Assembly (NCBI RefSeq): GCF_016586165.1
Contig: NZ_BCPR01000037.1
Location: 1-46,920 of the forward strand
Reading direction: 5' to 3'
Length of the DNA stretch: 46,920 nucleotides
From: Dyella sp. EPa41
GTDB taxonomy: Bacteria > Pseudomonadota > Gammaproteobacteria > Xanthomonadales > Rhodanobacteraceae
Below, piece after piece: positions 35,686-43,735 of this stretch (the first letter of the stretch is position 1; each line of letters opens with the position of its first letter). Under the pieces are notes generated by a model. That model ran no database searches and had not been told where the DNA came from. It saw nothing but the letters and a program-made list of their open reading frames with translations. The translations under genes and the position numbers were made by a program.

Positions 35686-35710
35686 TATAGTTCATACACT
35701 TATGTATGAA
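35686..35710 (+). promoter_or_regulatory. Probable pxp operon -10 box with adjacent inverted repeat
   Basis: TATAGT (35686-35691) is a good -10 box, though no convincing -35 is seen 17 bp upstream. It abuts TTCATACA-CTTA-TGTATGAA (35691-35710), an inverted repeat with perfect 8-bp arms that would cover the transcription start. The arrangement looks like an operator for an unidentified regulator. It differs from the nag palindrome. Confidence 0.45.
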
Positions 35711-35849
35711 CAGCGACGACGTGAAGACAGTCCCGCGCCGCGCCATGGGTGGCCCGGCGGATCACGGCCACAGCAGCCATTTGGCACCCTGCCGGAGGTC
35801 ACGGAAGATGACTCGACAGGACATTTTGGGGCCTGGCTCGACCCGAAAT

Positions 35850-35863
35850 TGACAACGTTGCTA
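35850..35863. promoter_or_regulatory. Imperfect copy of the nag palindrome upstream of pxpB
   Basis: TGACAACGTTGCTA matches the perfect site at 35573 in 12 of 14 positions. TTGACA begins at 35849 but no -10 box follows at 17 bp. It lies 277 bp from the perfect site and 186 bp before pxpB, and could act as an auxiliary operator by looping or as a roadblock. Confidence 0.4.
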
Positions 35864-35923
35864 GATGCGACGGTCGCGCGGCCATCGCGCGCCAACACCT
35901 GCCGCGCGAATGCATGCGTCGCG

Positions 35924-35958
35924 TCGCGGGCTTTTCCCGCAACAGCCGCGCTCCTACA
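35924..35958 (-). repeat. Single REP-like element, variant
   Basis: On the minus strand it reads TGTAGGAGCGCGGCTGTTGC, then a TTTT-looped GCGGG/CCCGC hairpin, ending CGCGA. The head TGTAGGAGCGC and tail CGCGA match the other REP elements, but the internal palindrome is different and no inverted partner is present. Confidence 0.55.
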
Positions 35959-36048
35959 GTGGCGGCTTTCCCATGGACGCCTGTTTCGCATGCGAAGAAC
36001 CGCCCGATGCCTGGCGCCGATGACCTGCCCCAGGCAGGAGCCATCGCC

Positions 36049-36768
36049 ATGGCATTGAACGGCGCCCCCTCCATCGAGGTGCTGTCCGAAGAAGCGTGGC
36101 TGCTGCGTTTCGGCGACACGATCGATGCCGCGGTGAACGCGCGCGTGCACGCCGCCTCACGACGTCTCCAGGCCGCCTTGCCCGGCATCGAATGCGTGCC
36201 CGCCTACGCGAGCGTGCTGCTGCGCTTCGATCCGTTGCAGTGGATCGATATCGGCGCCGCGACGCCCGGCCAGCGCCTGCACGATGCCGTGCGCGCTTCG
36301 TTGCGCGATGCCGCCGTGGTTGTCGAAGACGTCCGCGTGGCGACGATTCCGGTGCTTTACGGCGGCGAGCACGGCCCCGACTTGCACGATGTCGCATCGC
36401 ACGCCGGCATGTCCGAAGCCGAAGTCATCACTCGCCACACCGCGGCCGACTATCGCGTCGCGATGCTCGGCTTCGCACCCGGCTTCCCGTATCTGCTGGG
36501 CCTGGACCCGGCGCTCGCCATGCCGCGCCGCGCCGATCCGCGGCTCGCCGTAGCGGCGGGCAGCGTCGCCATCGGCGGCCTGCAAACAGGCATCTATCCG
36601 CAGGCATTGCCGGGTGGCTGGCAGCTGATTGGCCGCACGCCACTGGCCTTGTTCGAGCTGGCGTCCACGCCGCCCTCGCTGCTGCAACCCGGCGATCGCG
36701 TGCGCTTTCGCGCAATCGATGCGCGGGAGTACGAGCGGCTTGCCACCACGGGCGGTGGCGACGCATGA
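36049..36768 (+). CDS. pxpB: 5-oxoprolinase subunit PxpB
   Basis: 239 residues (E. coli PxpB has 218), KipI/allophanate hydrolase subunit 1 family. With PxpC and PxpA it forms the ATP-dependent enzyme that opens 5-oxoproline to glutamate. Family segments include [36 protein letters not shown] and [11 protein letters not shown]. The ATG at 36049 has AGGAG nine bases upstream; in-frame starts further up (36007, 35914) fall in the operator/REP region and lack a ribosome site. Its stop overlaps pxpC (ATGA). Confidence 0.93.
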   Translation: MALNGAPSIEVLSEEAWLLRFGDTIDAAVNARVHAASRRLQAALPGIECVPAYASVLLRFDPLQWIDIGAATPGQRLHDAVRASLRDAAVVVEDVRVATIPVLYGGEHGPDLHDVASHAGMSEAEVITRHTAADYRVAMLGFAPGFPYLLGLDPALAMPRRADPRLAVAAGSVAIGGLQTGIYPQALPGGWQLIGRTPLALFELASTPPSLLQPGDRVRFRAIDAREYERLATTGGGDA

Positions 36769-37748
36769 ACGCGAGCGTGCTCAGGCCCGGGCTGCTGACC
36801 AGTCTCCAGGATGGCGGCCGACAAGGCTATGCAGCGCTTGGCGTGGGGCGCGCGGGCGTCATGGATGGGCCGGCATGGCGACTGGCCAACGCACTGGTCG
36901 GCAACGCCGGCGATGAAGCGGTGCTCGAGTTCACGTTGACGGGGCCGACCCTGCGCTTTTCCCGGCCAGCCATCATCGCGCTCACCGGCGCGACTGTGGA
37001 CGCGCGTGTCGACCAGCATGCCCTGCCCGGCTGGACCCGTTGCGTGCTCCCTGCCGGAAGCGTGCTGCAACTGGGCGGCATGCGTCACGGCTGCCGCGGT
37101 TACCTGGCCGTGCACGGGGGGTTCGCCGTGGCCGCCGTGCTTGGCAGTCGCAGCACCGACATGCATGCCCGCCTCGGTCCACTCGACGGGCGGATGCTGC
37201 GGGCCGGTGACGTACTTGCGATCGGCGAACAGAAAGCGCCATCGTCGCCGCGCACCACGGATACGCCGCGCGTATCGCGCTGGGGGCTCGATCCCCGCCC
37301 CTGGTTCGACGACATGGCGCGCCCTCTCGCCCTGTTGCGCGGCCACCACTACGCGCAGCTCGATGCCGCATCGCAACGGACGCTGTTCGACGCGTCGTTC
37401 CATGTCAGCAAGGACAGCAACCGCACGGCAAGCCGCCTGGATGGTCATCGGCTCGCCTTGCGCCAGCCACTGGAACTGATTTCCGAAGCCACCCTGCCGG
37501 GCACCATGCAATTGCCGCCGTCGGGGCAGCCGATCGTGCTGCAGGCGGAGGCGCCGGTCACGGGTGGCTATCCGCGCATCGGCCAGCTCGCGGCGGTGGA
37601 TCTCCCCCGCCTCGCGCAGCGGCGGCCCGGCGATGCCGTATGCTTCCGGGAGACCACGCTGGACGAGTCGCTGCAGCGACTGGCGCGTCGCCAGGAACGC
37701 TTGCAGCGCCTGCTTTGCCGCATCGAAGAACGCCTGGAATCCGCATGA
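36765..37748 (+). CDS. pxpC: 5-oxoprolinase subunit PxpC
   Basis: 327 residues, KipA/biotin-dependent carboxyltransferase-like family. The signature N-terminus [23 protein letters not shown] is followed by [17 protein letters not shown]. Near the C-terminus, ILQ is replaced by [19 protein letters not shown], which fits the family pattern. It acts as the partner of PxpB in the oxoprolinase complex in the cytoplasm. It overlaps pxpB upstream and pxpA downstream by four bases each, so the three subunits should be made in balanced amounts. Confidence 0.93.
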   Translation: MNASVLRPGLLTSLQDGGRQGYAALGVGRAGVMDGPAWRLANALVGNAGDEAVLEFTLTGPTLRFSRPAIIALTGATVDARVDQHALPGWTRCVLPAGSVLQLGGMRHGCRGYLAVHGGFAVAAVLGSRSTDMHARLGPLDGRMLRAGDVLAIGEQKAPSSPRTTDTPRVSRWGLDPRPWFDDMARPLALLRGHHYAQLDAASQRTLFDASFHVSKDSNRTASRLDGHRLALRQPLELISEATLPGTMQLPPSGQPIVLQAEAPVTGGYPRIGQLAAVDLPRLAQRRPGDAVCFRETTLDESLQRLARRQERLQRLLCRIEERLESA

Positions 37749-38527
37749 CCGCCGTCATCCGCAAGACCATCGACATCAACAGCGACCTGGGCGAGTCCTT
37801 CGGCGCATGGCGCATGGGCGACGATGCCGCCCTGCTTGCCGTGGTGAGCTCGGCGAATATCGCCTGCGGTTTTCACGCCGGCGATCCGGACATCATGCGC
37901 CGCACGGTCGCGCTGGCGGTCGGTCACGGCGTCGCCATCGGCGCCCATGTTTCGCTGCCCGACCTGCAGGGCTTCGGTCGGCGCGAAATTCCCGTCACAC
38001 CGTCCGAGGCTTACGCGATGACGCTTTATCAGGTCGGCGCACTGCACGGCTTCGCACAGGCGGCGGGCACGCGCCTTCATCACGTGAAGCCGCATGGCGC
38101 GCTGTACAACATGGCCGCGCGCGATCGTCGCCTCGCCGACGGCATCGCGCAGGCCGTGCGCGATTTCGATCCCACCCTGTGCCTGTTTGGCCTGGCCAAC
38201 TCCGCCCTGGTGGACGCCGGCCGCGAGGCGGGGCTGCCGGTAGCGGCGGAGGCCTTCGCCGATCGCCGCTACCGATCGGACGGCTCGCTGCAACCGCGCC
38301 GCGAAGCCGACGCCGTCATCGTCGAAAGCGACGAGGCCATCGCGCAGGCCATGGCCATGGTGCGCGAAGGCCGCGTGCGCGCCGTGGATGGCGACATCGT
38401 GGAACTGCAGGCCGACACGCTTTGCGTCCACGGCGATGGCGCGCATGCCGTGGCATTCGCGCGCCAGCTGCGCGCCTCGCTGGAAGCCGCGGACATCGGC
38501 ATCCGCGCCCCGGGCCAGCGCGCATGA
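37745..38527 (+). CDS. pxpA: 5-oxoprolinase subunit PxpA
   Basis: 260 residues, LamB/YcsF family. Typical motifs are IDINSDLGESFG, ANIACGFHAGDP, GAHVSLPD, VKPHGALYN and the late VHGDG. It provides the third subunit of the bacterial oxoprolinase. The ATG at 37745 overlaps the pxpC stop, and its own stop overlaps the DUF969 start (ATGA), which ties the enzyme directly to a predicted transporter. Confidence 0.95.
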   Translation: MTAVIRKTIDINSDLGESFGAWRMGDDAALLAVVSSANIACGFHAGDPDIMRRTVALAVGHGVAIGAHVSLPDLQGFGRREIPVTPSEAYAMTLYQVGALHGFAQAAGTRLHHVKPHGALYNMAARDRRLADGIAQAVRDFDPTLCLFGLANSALVDAGREAGLPVAAEAFADRRYRSDGSLQPRREADAVIVESDEAIAQAMAMVREGRVRAVDGDIVELQADTLCVHGDGAHAVAFARQLRASLEAADIGIRAPGQRA

Positions 38528-39219
38528 ACTACTGGCCGCTGCTGGGCGTGGCGGTGATCGTGATCGGCTTCGCCCTGCGCTTCAACGCGGTGCCCGTGGT
38601 GGTGTGCGCAGCCCTGGTCAGCGGCCTGCTTGCCGGGCTGCATGTGCCCGACCTGCTCGCGCTGCTGGGCAGGAGTTTCGTCTCCTCGCGCATGCTGTTG
38701 ATGTTCGTGCTGACCCTGCCCGCCATCGGCCTGCTCGAGCGCGCGGGCTTGCGCGAACACGCCCAGCAATGGATGGCGCGATTGCGCAGCATGACGCTGG
38801 CACGCCTGCTGATCGGTTACCTGCTGGTGCGCGAGGTGCTGGCCATGCTCGGCCTGATGGGCGTGGCGGGCCATGCACAGACCGTACGCCCGCTGCTGGC
38901 GCCGATGAGCGAGGCCGCGGCGGAAAAGATCCTGCCGGCACTGGGCGACGATGATCGCGATGAACTGCGCGCGATCGCCGCCGCCACCGACAACGTGGGC
39001 CGTTTCTTCGGCGAGGATGTCTTCATCGCGCTGGGAGCGGTGCTGCTGATCCAGGGTTTCTACGCGCAGCACGGCATCGAACTGACGCCGCTCGCCATCG
39101 CGTTGTGGGCGCTGCCCACCGCCATCGTCGCCTTCGTCATCCAGTCGGTGCGCATCTGGCTCTATCAGCGCCGCCTGCAGCGGCGTGCGATGTCGTTGCA
39201 CAGCGAACGGGGCGGCTGA
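38524..39219 (+). CDS. DUF969 membrane protein, probable 5-oxoproline transport component
   Basis: 231 residues with about five to six hydrophobic segments (for instance 3-40, 55-75, 90-115, 155-170, 178-200). The middle contains the hydrophilic, conserved-looking stretch DNVGRFFGEDVFIALGA. The family has no proven biochemical role that I can state; it recurs beside DUF979 and pyrrolidone-carboxylate peptidase. A four-base overlap with pxpA and a 2-bp gap to DUF979 support a two-part permease for 5-oxoproline or pyroglutamyl peptides. That is an inference from context. Confidence 0.85.
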   Translation: MNYWPLLGVAVIVIGFALRFNAVPVVVCAALVSGLLAGLHVPDLLALLGRSFVSSRMLLMFVLTLPAIGLLERAGLREHAQQWMARLRSMTLARLLIGYLLVREVLAMLGLMGVAGHAQTVRPLLAPMSEAAAEKILPALGDDDRDELRAIAAATDNVGRFFGEDVFIALGAVLLIQGFYAQHGIELTPLAIALWALPTAIVAFVIQSVRIWLYQRRLQRRAMSLHSERGG

Positions 39220-39221
39220 AC

Positions 39222-40190
39222 ATGTTGCGCATCGAGCATGCCTATTGGCTCATCGCCGCCTTCCTCATCCATGTGGCATGGCGCAACCTGCGCGACGGAC
39301 AGGGCAGTCGCGCGGCGTTCTGGCTGTTGCTGGGGCTGTTGTTCGCCGGCGGTGACTACGTGCTGGCGCAGCAGAAGGCGGGAAACACCCTGCCGGCCCA
39401 GGGTGCCGGTGCGATGGTGATCGCGCTCGCCCTGCTCGCGCCGCGGCTGCGCAGGCATGCACACGTGGAAACCGTCGGCGCGGAACAGCGGCTCGCCTCG
39501 GCGCTGCGCCTGGGCCACAAGCTGTTCATGCCGGCGCTGCTGATTCCCCTGGTGACGTTGATCGTGGCCTTGTTCGGCGCCCATCTGTCGGTGGCGGGCC
39601 ATGCGCTGTTTGCCGCGCCGCAAATGACGCTGACGGGATTGGCGCTCGCCTGCGTCATCGCGCTGCTTGTCGCCGCCGGCGTGGCGCGTGCGCCGCTGCA
39701 TCAGGGACTGTCGGAGGGCCGGCGCCTGCTCGACGCGATCGGCTGGGCGGCGCTGCTGCCGCTGCTGCTCGCCGCGCTCGGCGAGGTCTTCACGCAGAGC
39801 GGCGTAGGTGCCGCCATTGCCGCGCTTGCCAACGCTATCCTGCCCGAAGGCAGCGCGTTCGCCTGCCTGCTGGTGTTTGCGCTGGGCATGGTGTTGTTCA
39901 CTGTGATCATGGGCAACGCGTTCGCCGCGTTCCCGGTGATGATGGCTGGCATCGGGCTGCCCCTGCTGATCCACCAGTATGGCGCGCACCCGGCCGTTCT
40001 CGGCGCGATGGGCATGCTTTGCGGTTATTGCGGCACGCTGTTGACGCCGATGGCGGCCGACTACAACCTGGTGCCCGCCGCGCTGCTGGAACTGCGCAGC
40101 CCCTACGGCGTGATCCGCGCGCAGTTCTGGAGCGCGGTGACGATCTTCGTCGCCACCTTCATCATGATGTGGCTGCTGGTCTTCCGCTGA
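39222..40190 (+). CDS. DUF979 membrane protein, probable 5-oxoproline transport component
   Basis: 322 residues with roughly nine membrane segments and few soluble loops. Charged residues occur mainly around 75-95. Notable is GNAFAAFPVMMAGIGLPLL followed by a Cys-containing GMLCGYCGTLLTPMAADYN, resembling re-entrant segments of ion-transporter-type permeases. It follows DUF969 by 2 bp and precedes pcp by 10 bp. The ATG at 39222 was chosen because the longer upstream frame lies within the DUF969 gene. Function is inferred as for DUF969. Confidence 0.85.
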   Translation: MLRIEHAYWLIAAFLIHVAWRNLRDGQGSRAAFWLLLGLLFAGGDYVLAQQKAGNTLPAQGAGAMVIALALLAPRLRRHAHVETVGAEQRLASALRLGHKLFMPALLIPLVTLIVALFGAHLSVAGHALFAAPQMTLTGLALACVIALLVAAGVARAPLHQGLSEGRRLLDAIGWAALLPLLLAALGEVFTQSGVGAAIAALANAILPEGSAFACLLVFALGMVLFTVIMGNAFAAFPVMMAGIGLPLLIHQYGAHPAVLGAMGMLCGYCGTLLTPMAADYNLVPAALLELRSPYGVIRAQFWSAVTIFVATFIMMWLLVFR

Positions 40191-40200
40191 GCATCCGTCG

Positions 40201-40851
40201 ATGAGCAAGCCCCGCATCCTGCTGACCGGCTTCACCCCGTTTGGCGACGAGACGGTCAATCCCTCGTGGGAAGCCGTCCGCGTGCTGCACGATCGAGAGA
40301 TCGCCGGCCATCGCGTGGTGGCGCGACTGCTGCCAACGGTGTTTGCGGCCTCCCGGCGTGAACTGGAGTCGGCGGCGCACGAGGTCCAACCCGCCATCCT
40401 GCTCGGCGTCGGGCAGGCGGGGGGACGCAGCCGCCTGTCGATCGAGCGCGTAGCGATCAACGTGCAGGACGCGCGCATGCCGGACAACGAAGGCGCCCAG
40501 CCGATCGACGAGCCGGTGATGCCAGGCGGGCCTTCCGCCTACTTCAGCACGCTGCCGATCAAGGCCATGCTCGCCGCCCTGCAATCCGCGGGCCTGCCGG
40601 CCGAGGTGTCCAACACCGCCGGCACCTATGTGTGCAACCACGTCGCCTACCTCATGCTGCACCTGGCCACGCTGGCGCCGGGGGTACGGGCCGGATTCAT
40701 CCATATCCCCTACCTGCCCGCCCAGGCGGCGCGACTTCCGGGCGCGCCAAGCATGGCGGCCGGGGACGTGGTGCGCGGACTGGCCGTGGCGCTCGAAGCC
40801 GCAGCCACGCATGCCATGGACGAGAAGCTGGGCGCCGGCACGCTGGACTGA
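40201..40851 (+). CDS. pcp: Pyrrolidone-carboxylate peptidase (peptidase family C15)
   Basis: 216 residues. It removes N-terminal pyroglutamate from peptides in the cytoplasm, producing the substrate of PxpABC. The catalytic triad is Glu82 (SIERVAIN), Cys145 (AGTYVCNHVAY) and His168 (GFIHIPYLP), and the N-terminal LLTGFTPFG is the family signature. It closes the operon: peptide cleavage, a probable permease and ring opening are all present. The ATG at 40201 is 10 bp after DUF979. No intrinsic terminator is seen before the nagP region. Confidence 0.95.
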   Translation: MSKPRILLTGFTPFGDETVNPSWEAVRVLHDREIAGHRVVARLLPTVFAASRRELESAAHEVQPAILLGVGQAGGRSRLSIERVAINVQDARMPDNEGAQPIDEPVMPGGPSAYFSTLPIKAMLAALQSAGLPAEVSNTAGTYVCNHVAYLMLHLATLAPGVRAGFIHIPYLPAQAARLPGAPSMAAGDVVRGLAVALEAAATHAMDEKLGAGTLD

Positions 40852-40962
40852 GCCGAGGCCCGCGGGCGGCTTCCCTCCGGCGCCCAAGGCGCGCATGCTG
40901 GATGGGGCACCGGGTCCGGAACGCGTCGCCAGCGGCCGCTGCCGCCGCCAGCCAGACTTTTA

Positions 40963-40976
40963 TGATAACGTTGTCA
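40963..40976. promoter_or_regulatory. Copy of the nag palindrome, distal upstream of nagP
   Basis: TGATAACGTTGTCA differs from the perfect palindrome by one base. It lies 112 bp after the pcp stop and 226 bp before the operator at 41189. Two operators this far apart could allow looping by a tetrameric or cooperating repressor. Confidence 0.55.
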
Positions 40977-41187
40977 TCGCGGGTTTTTCAGGCCAAACAA
41001 CGGCTTGGCCAGGCCGCGCAGCCAAGGCCGAACACCTCGCCTTGTGCGCTGCAACACATTGTTATGAATGCTTTTTTAAGTAATCAAGCAACTTCGGCGA
41101 CCGTGCCCTGCCGTTTGGAAAATATCCGTTCCGCCGGAAGTCCGCCGATTTGGCCATGACCGCTCCATGACTCGCACGCGTCAATAT

Positions 41188-41216
41188 TTGACAACGTTGT
41201 TAGTTAGCTCGATAAA
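41188..41216 (+). promoter_or_regulatory. nagP operon promoter with embedded 14-bp operator
   Basis: TTGACA (41188-41193) and GATAAA (41211-41216) are spaced exactly 17 bp. TGACAACGTTGTTA (41189-41202) is the nag palindrome with one mismatch and overlaps the -35 box exactly as at the glk promoter. It starts the nagP, regulator, nagB-II, nagA unit, about 60 bp upstream of the nagP start. Confidence 0.7.
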
Positions 41217-41285
41217 GAGCCACTGGGGGAGCCGGGCCGCTAGAGCCCGCCAGTCATGAGGCCATCCGCGGGGAGTTCACCATCC

Positions 41286-42572
41286 ATGTCGTCCACAACG
41301 CTTGCCGCCGGACAGACGCGATCGTCCAGCGTCGTACCGATGCTGATCATCGGCGTGCTGTTCTTCATCTTCGGCTTCGTCACCTGGCTCAACGGCCCGC
41401 TGATCACCTTCGTGAAGCTCGCCTTCAACGTCGATGACGTGTCGGCCTTCCTGGTGCCGCTGGTCTTCTACTTCTCTTACTTCTTCCTGGCCATTCCCTC
41501 GTCGAGCGTGTTGCGCCGCACGGGCATGAAGAAGGGCATGGGCCTCGGGCTTTTCGTGATGGCCATCGGCGCCGTGCTGTTCGGGCAGTTCGTCAGCATG
41601 CGCATCTTCTATCCGGCGCTGGTCGGCCTGTTCGTGATCGGCGCGGGCCTCGCGCTGCTGCAGACGGCATCCAACCCGTACATCAGCATCCTCGGCCCGA
41701 TCGACAGCGCCGCCCAGCGCATCGCCTTCATGGGCATCTGCAACAAGGTGGCTGGCGCGCTCGCGCCGTTCGTGTTCGGCGCGCTGGTCTTGAGCGGCAT
41801 CGACAGCTTCGATGCGCAAGTGAAGGCCGCGCCGACCGACGCGGCCCGCGAGGCGCTGCTCAATACGTTCGCCGCGAAAATCCACATGCCCTACATGGTC
41901 ATGGCCGCGTTGCTGGTGCTGCTGGCGATCTGGGTCGTCCGTTCGCCGCTGCCGGAGATCAAGCCGGCAGGCGCCAACGCCGAGTCCGATATCGGCCACG
42001 GCAAGGGCGGCATCTTCAGCTTCCCGCACCTGTGGCTGGGCGTGCTGTGCCTGTTCCTCTACGTGGGCGTGGAAGTGATGGCGGGCGACGCCATCGGCAC
42101 CTATGGCCAGGGCTTCGGCCTGCCGCTGGAGGAAACCAAGCACTTCACCTCCTACACGCTGATGGCGATGCTCGCCGGCTACCTTGCGGGCCTGGTGCTC
42201 ATCCCGCGCTTCATTTCGCAGCAGAGCTACCTGGCGGTATCGGCGGTGCTCGGCGTGCTGTTCACGCTCGGCGCCTACTTCACCACGGGCGGCGTCTCGG
42301 TGGGCTTCGTCGCCGCGCTGGGCTTCGCCAACGCGATGATGTGGCCGGCGATCTTCCCGCTCGCCATCCACGGCCTGGGTCGCCTGACCGAGCGCGGGTC
42401 CGCGCTGCTGATCATGGCCATCGTGGGCGGTGCGCTGGTGCCGCAGCTGTTCGTGCACCTGAAACAGCACTTCAACTTCCAGCTGGTATTCATGGCGCTG
42501 ATGGTGCCCTGCTACCTGTACATCCTCTATTACGGCGCAAGGGGCCATCGCGTCGGCCAGCACGCGCCTTGA
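41286..42572 (+). CDS. nagP: GlcNAc permease of the FucP-like sugar:H+ symporter family
   Basis: 428 residues, 12 predicted membrane segments. The core FIFGFVTWLNGPLITFVKLAF and GLALLQTASNPYISILGP are typical of the glucose/galactose/fucose symporters that include NagP of Xanthomonas and Shewanella. It should bring GlcNAc across the inner membrane unphosphorylated, which is why a cytoplasmic kinase is required. The ATG at 41286 has GGGGAG upstream; an earlier in-frame ATG at 41256 lacks a ribosome site. It is first in the operator-controlled operon. Confidence 0.9.
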   Translation: MSSTTLAAGQTRSSSVVPMLIIGVLFFIFGFVTWLNGPLITFVKLAFNVDDVSAFLVPLVFYFSYFFLAIPSSSVLRRTGMKKGMGLGLFVMAIGAVLFGQFVSMRIFYPALVGLFVIGAGLALLQTASNPYISILGPIDSAAQRIAFMGICNKVAGALAPFVFGALVLSGIDSFDAQVKAAPTDAAREALLNTFAAKIHMPYMVMAALLVLLAIWVVRSPLPEIKPAGANAESDIGHGKGGIFSFPHLWLGVLCLFLYVGVEVMAGDAIGTYGQGFGLPLEETKHFTSYTLMAMLAGYLAGLVLIPRFISQQSYLAVSAVLGVLFTLGAYFTTGGVSVGFVAALGFANAMMWPAIFPLAIHGLGRLTERGSALLIMAIVGGALVPQLFVHLKQHFNFQLVFMALMVPCYLYILYYGARGHRVGQHAP

Positions 42573-42640
42573 GCCAGGGCGGGCATGGCGCCCGCCTCGC
42601 TGGGCTACGATGCCCTTTCCCGCTTTCCGGAGTTTTCACG

Positions 42641-43693
42641 TTGCGCAACCCCACCATCAAGGACGTCGCCAAGCGTTCGGGCGTTTCGCTCAAGACCGTC
42701 TCGCGCGTCATCAACCGCGAGACCTCGGTGCGCGCCGATACCCGCGAGAAGGTCGAACGCGCGATCGAGGCACTGGGCTACCAGCCCAACCCCTCCGCGC
42801 GCGGCCTGCGCAGCACGCACGCCTATGCGATCGGGCTGGTGTACGACAACCCGAACGCGCACTACGTCATCAGCATGCAGGACGGCGTGCTGTCGGCCTG
42901 CCGCGAACGTGGTTATGGGTTGCTGATCCATCCCTGCGACTCGAGCTCGCCTGACCTCGCCAACGAGCTGTGCTCGCTGGTCGAACGCAACCGCCTCGCC
43001 GGGCTGGTGCTGGCGCCGCCGATGTCCGAAGAGCCGGAGCTGATCGCCAAGCTCAGCGCGAACGACATCAGTTTCGTGCGCATCATTTCCTCGCGCGAAG
43101 ATCCGCACGACGGCGCGCCCTGCGTCTACGTGGACGACCGCAGCGCGGCGTATGCCATCACCGAACACCTGATCCAGATGGGCCACAAGCGCGTCGGCTT
43201 CCTGTGGGGCGAACCGCATCACCGGTCGAGCCCGGAGCGCTACCAGGGTTATGCCGACGCACTGAAGGACTACGGCATCCCGCTCGACAAGAAGCTGGTG
43301 CTGCCCGGTCGTTACGCGTTCGACGATGGTTTCCGCGGCGCCCGCAAGCTGCTCGCGCTGAAGGATCCGCCGACCGCGATCTTCGGCAGCAACGACGAAA
43401 TCGCCGCCGGCGTGCTCGCGGCCGCGCGTTCCAGTGGACTGGACGTGCCGTGGAATCTCTCCATCGCCGGCTTCGAGGACAGCCCGTTCTCCAAGCAGGC
43501 ATGGCCCGCGCTCACCACCGCGCGCCAATCCACCAGCGACATCGGTCGCCATGCGGCGCTGCAGCTGATGGCCGAACTGCAGCGCAAGGCCGGCGCCCCG
43601 GCGGAGATGCCGCACGCCGAATGTTTCGTTCCCGAACTGGTCGTGCGCGGCTCCACCGCGCCGCCGCAAACCACCCCGCCACGCAAGGGCTGA
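42641..43693 (+). CDS. LacI-family regulator of the GlcNAc locus
   Basis: 350 residues. An N-terminal helix-turn-helix (residues 3-50, TIKDVAKRSGVSLKTVSRVIN) and the hinge helix (NPSARGLRST) precede a periplasmic-binding-protein-like sensor domain. Position within nagP-nagB-nagA matches the LacI regulators called NagQ in Xanthomonas and NagR in Shewanella. The predicted target is the 14-bp palindrome found at the glk and nagP promoters, with a central CG typical of the family, and a GlcNAc-derived metabolite is the expected inducer. It starts with TTG at 42641, which follows CGGAG; no closer ATG preserves the DNA-binding helix. Confidence 0.9.
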   Translation: MRNPTIKDVAKRSGVSLKTVSRVINRETSVRADTREKVERAIEALGYQPNPSARGLRSTHAYAIGLVYDNPNAHYVISMQDGVLSACRERGYGLLIHPCDSSSPDLANELCSLVERNRLAGLVLAPPMSEEPELIAKLSANDISFVRIISSREDPHDGAPCVYVDDRSAAYAITEHLIQMGHKRVGFLWGEPHHRSSPERYQGYADALKDYGIPLDKKLVLPGRYAFDDGFRGARKLLALKDPPTAIFGSNDEIAAGVLAAARSSGLDVPWNLSIAGFEDSPFSKQAWPALTTARQSTSDIGRHAALQLMAELQRKAGAPAEMPHAECFVPELVVRGSTAPPQTTPPRKG

Positions 43694-43735
43694 AACCCTG
43701 CGGTGTGCGCCCACACGCATGCCATTGAGAAGACG

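Larger units (their letters stand above)
35499..36048. other. Divergent intergenic region between glk and the pxp operon
   Basis: 550 bp without a credible gene. In order it holds the glk promoter with a perfect 14-bp palindrome, a probable pxp promoter with an 8-bp-arm inverted repeat, an imperfect copy of the palindrome, and one REP-like sequence. A possible open frame across 35618-36058 has no recognisable product and covers all these sites. Confidence 0.7.
40852..41285. other. Intergenic region between pcp and nagP
   Basis: 434 bp without a credible gene. Its central part (about 41040-41100) is markedly more AT-rich than the surroundings. It holds an imperfect palindrome at 40963 and the operator-promoter of nagP at 41188. 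Nothing else is recognised. Confidence 0.7.

Noticed and set aside
35618-36058. Possible small gene between glk and pxpB
   Set aside because: It spans the inverted repeat, an operator and a REP-like element; the product is unrecognisable and the start lacks a ribosome site.
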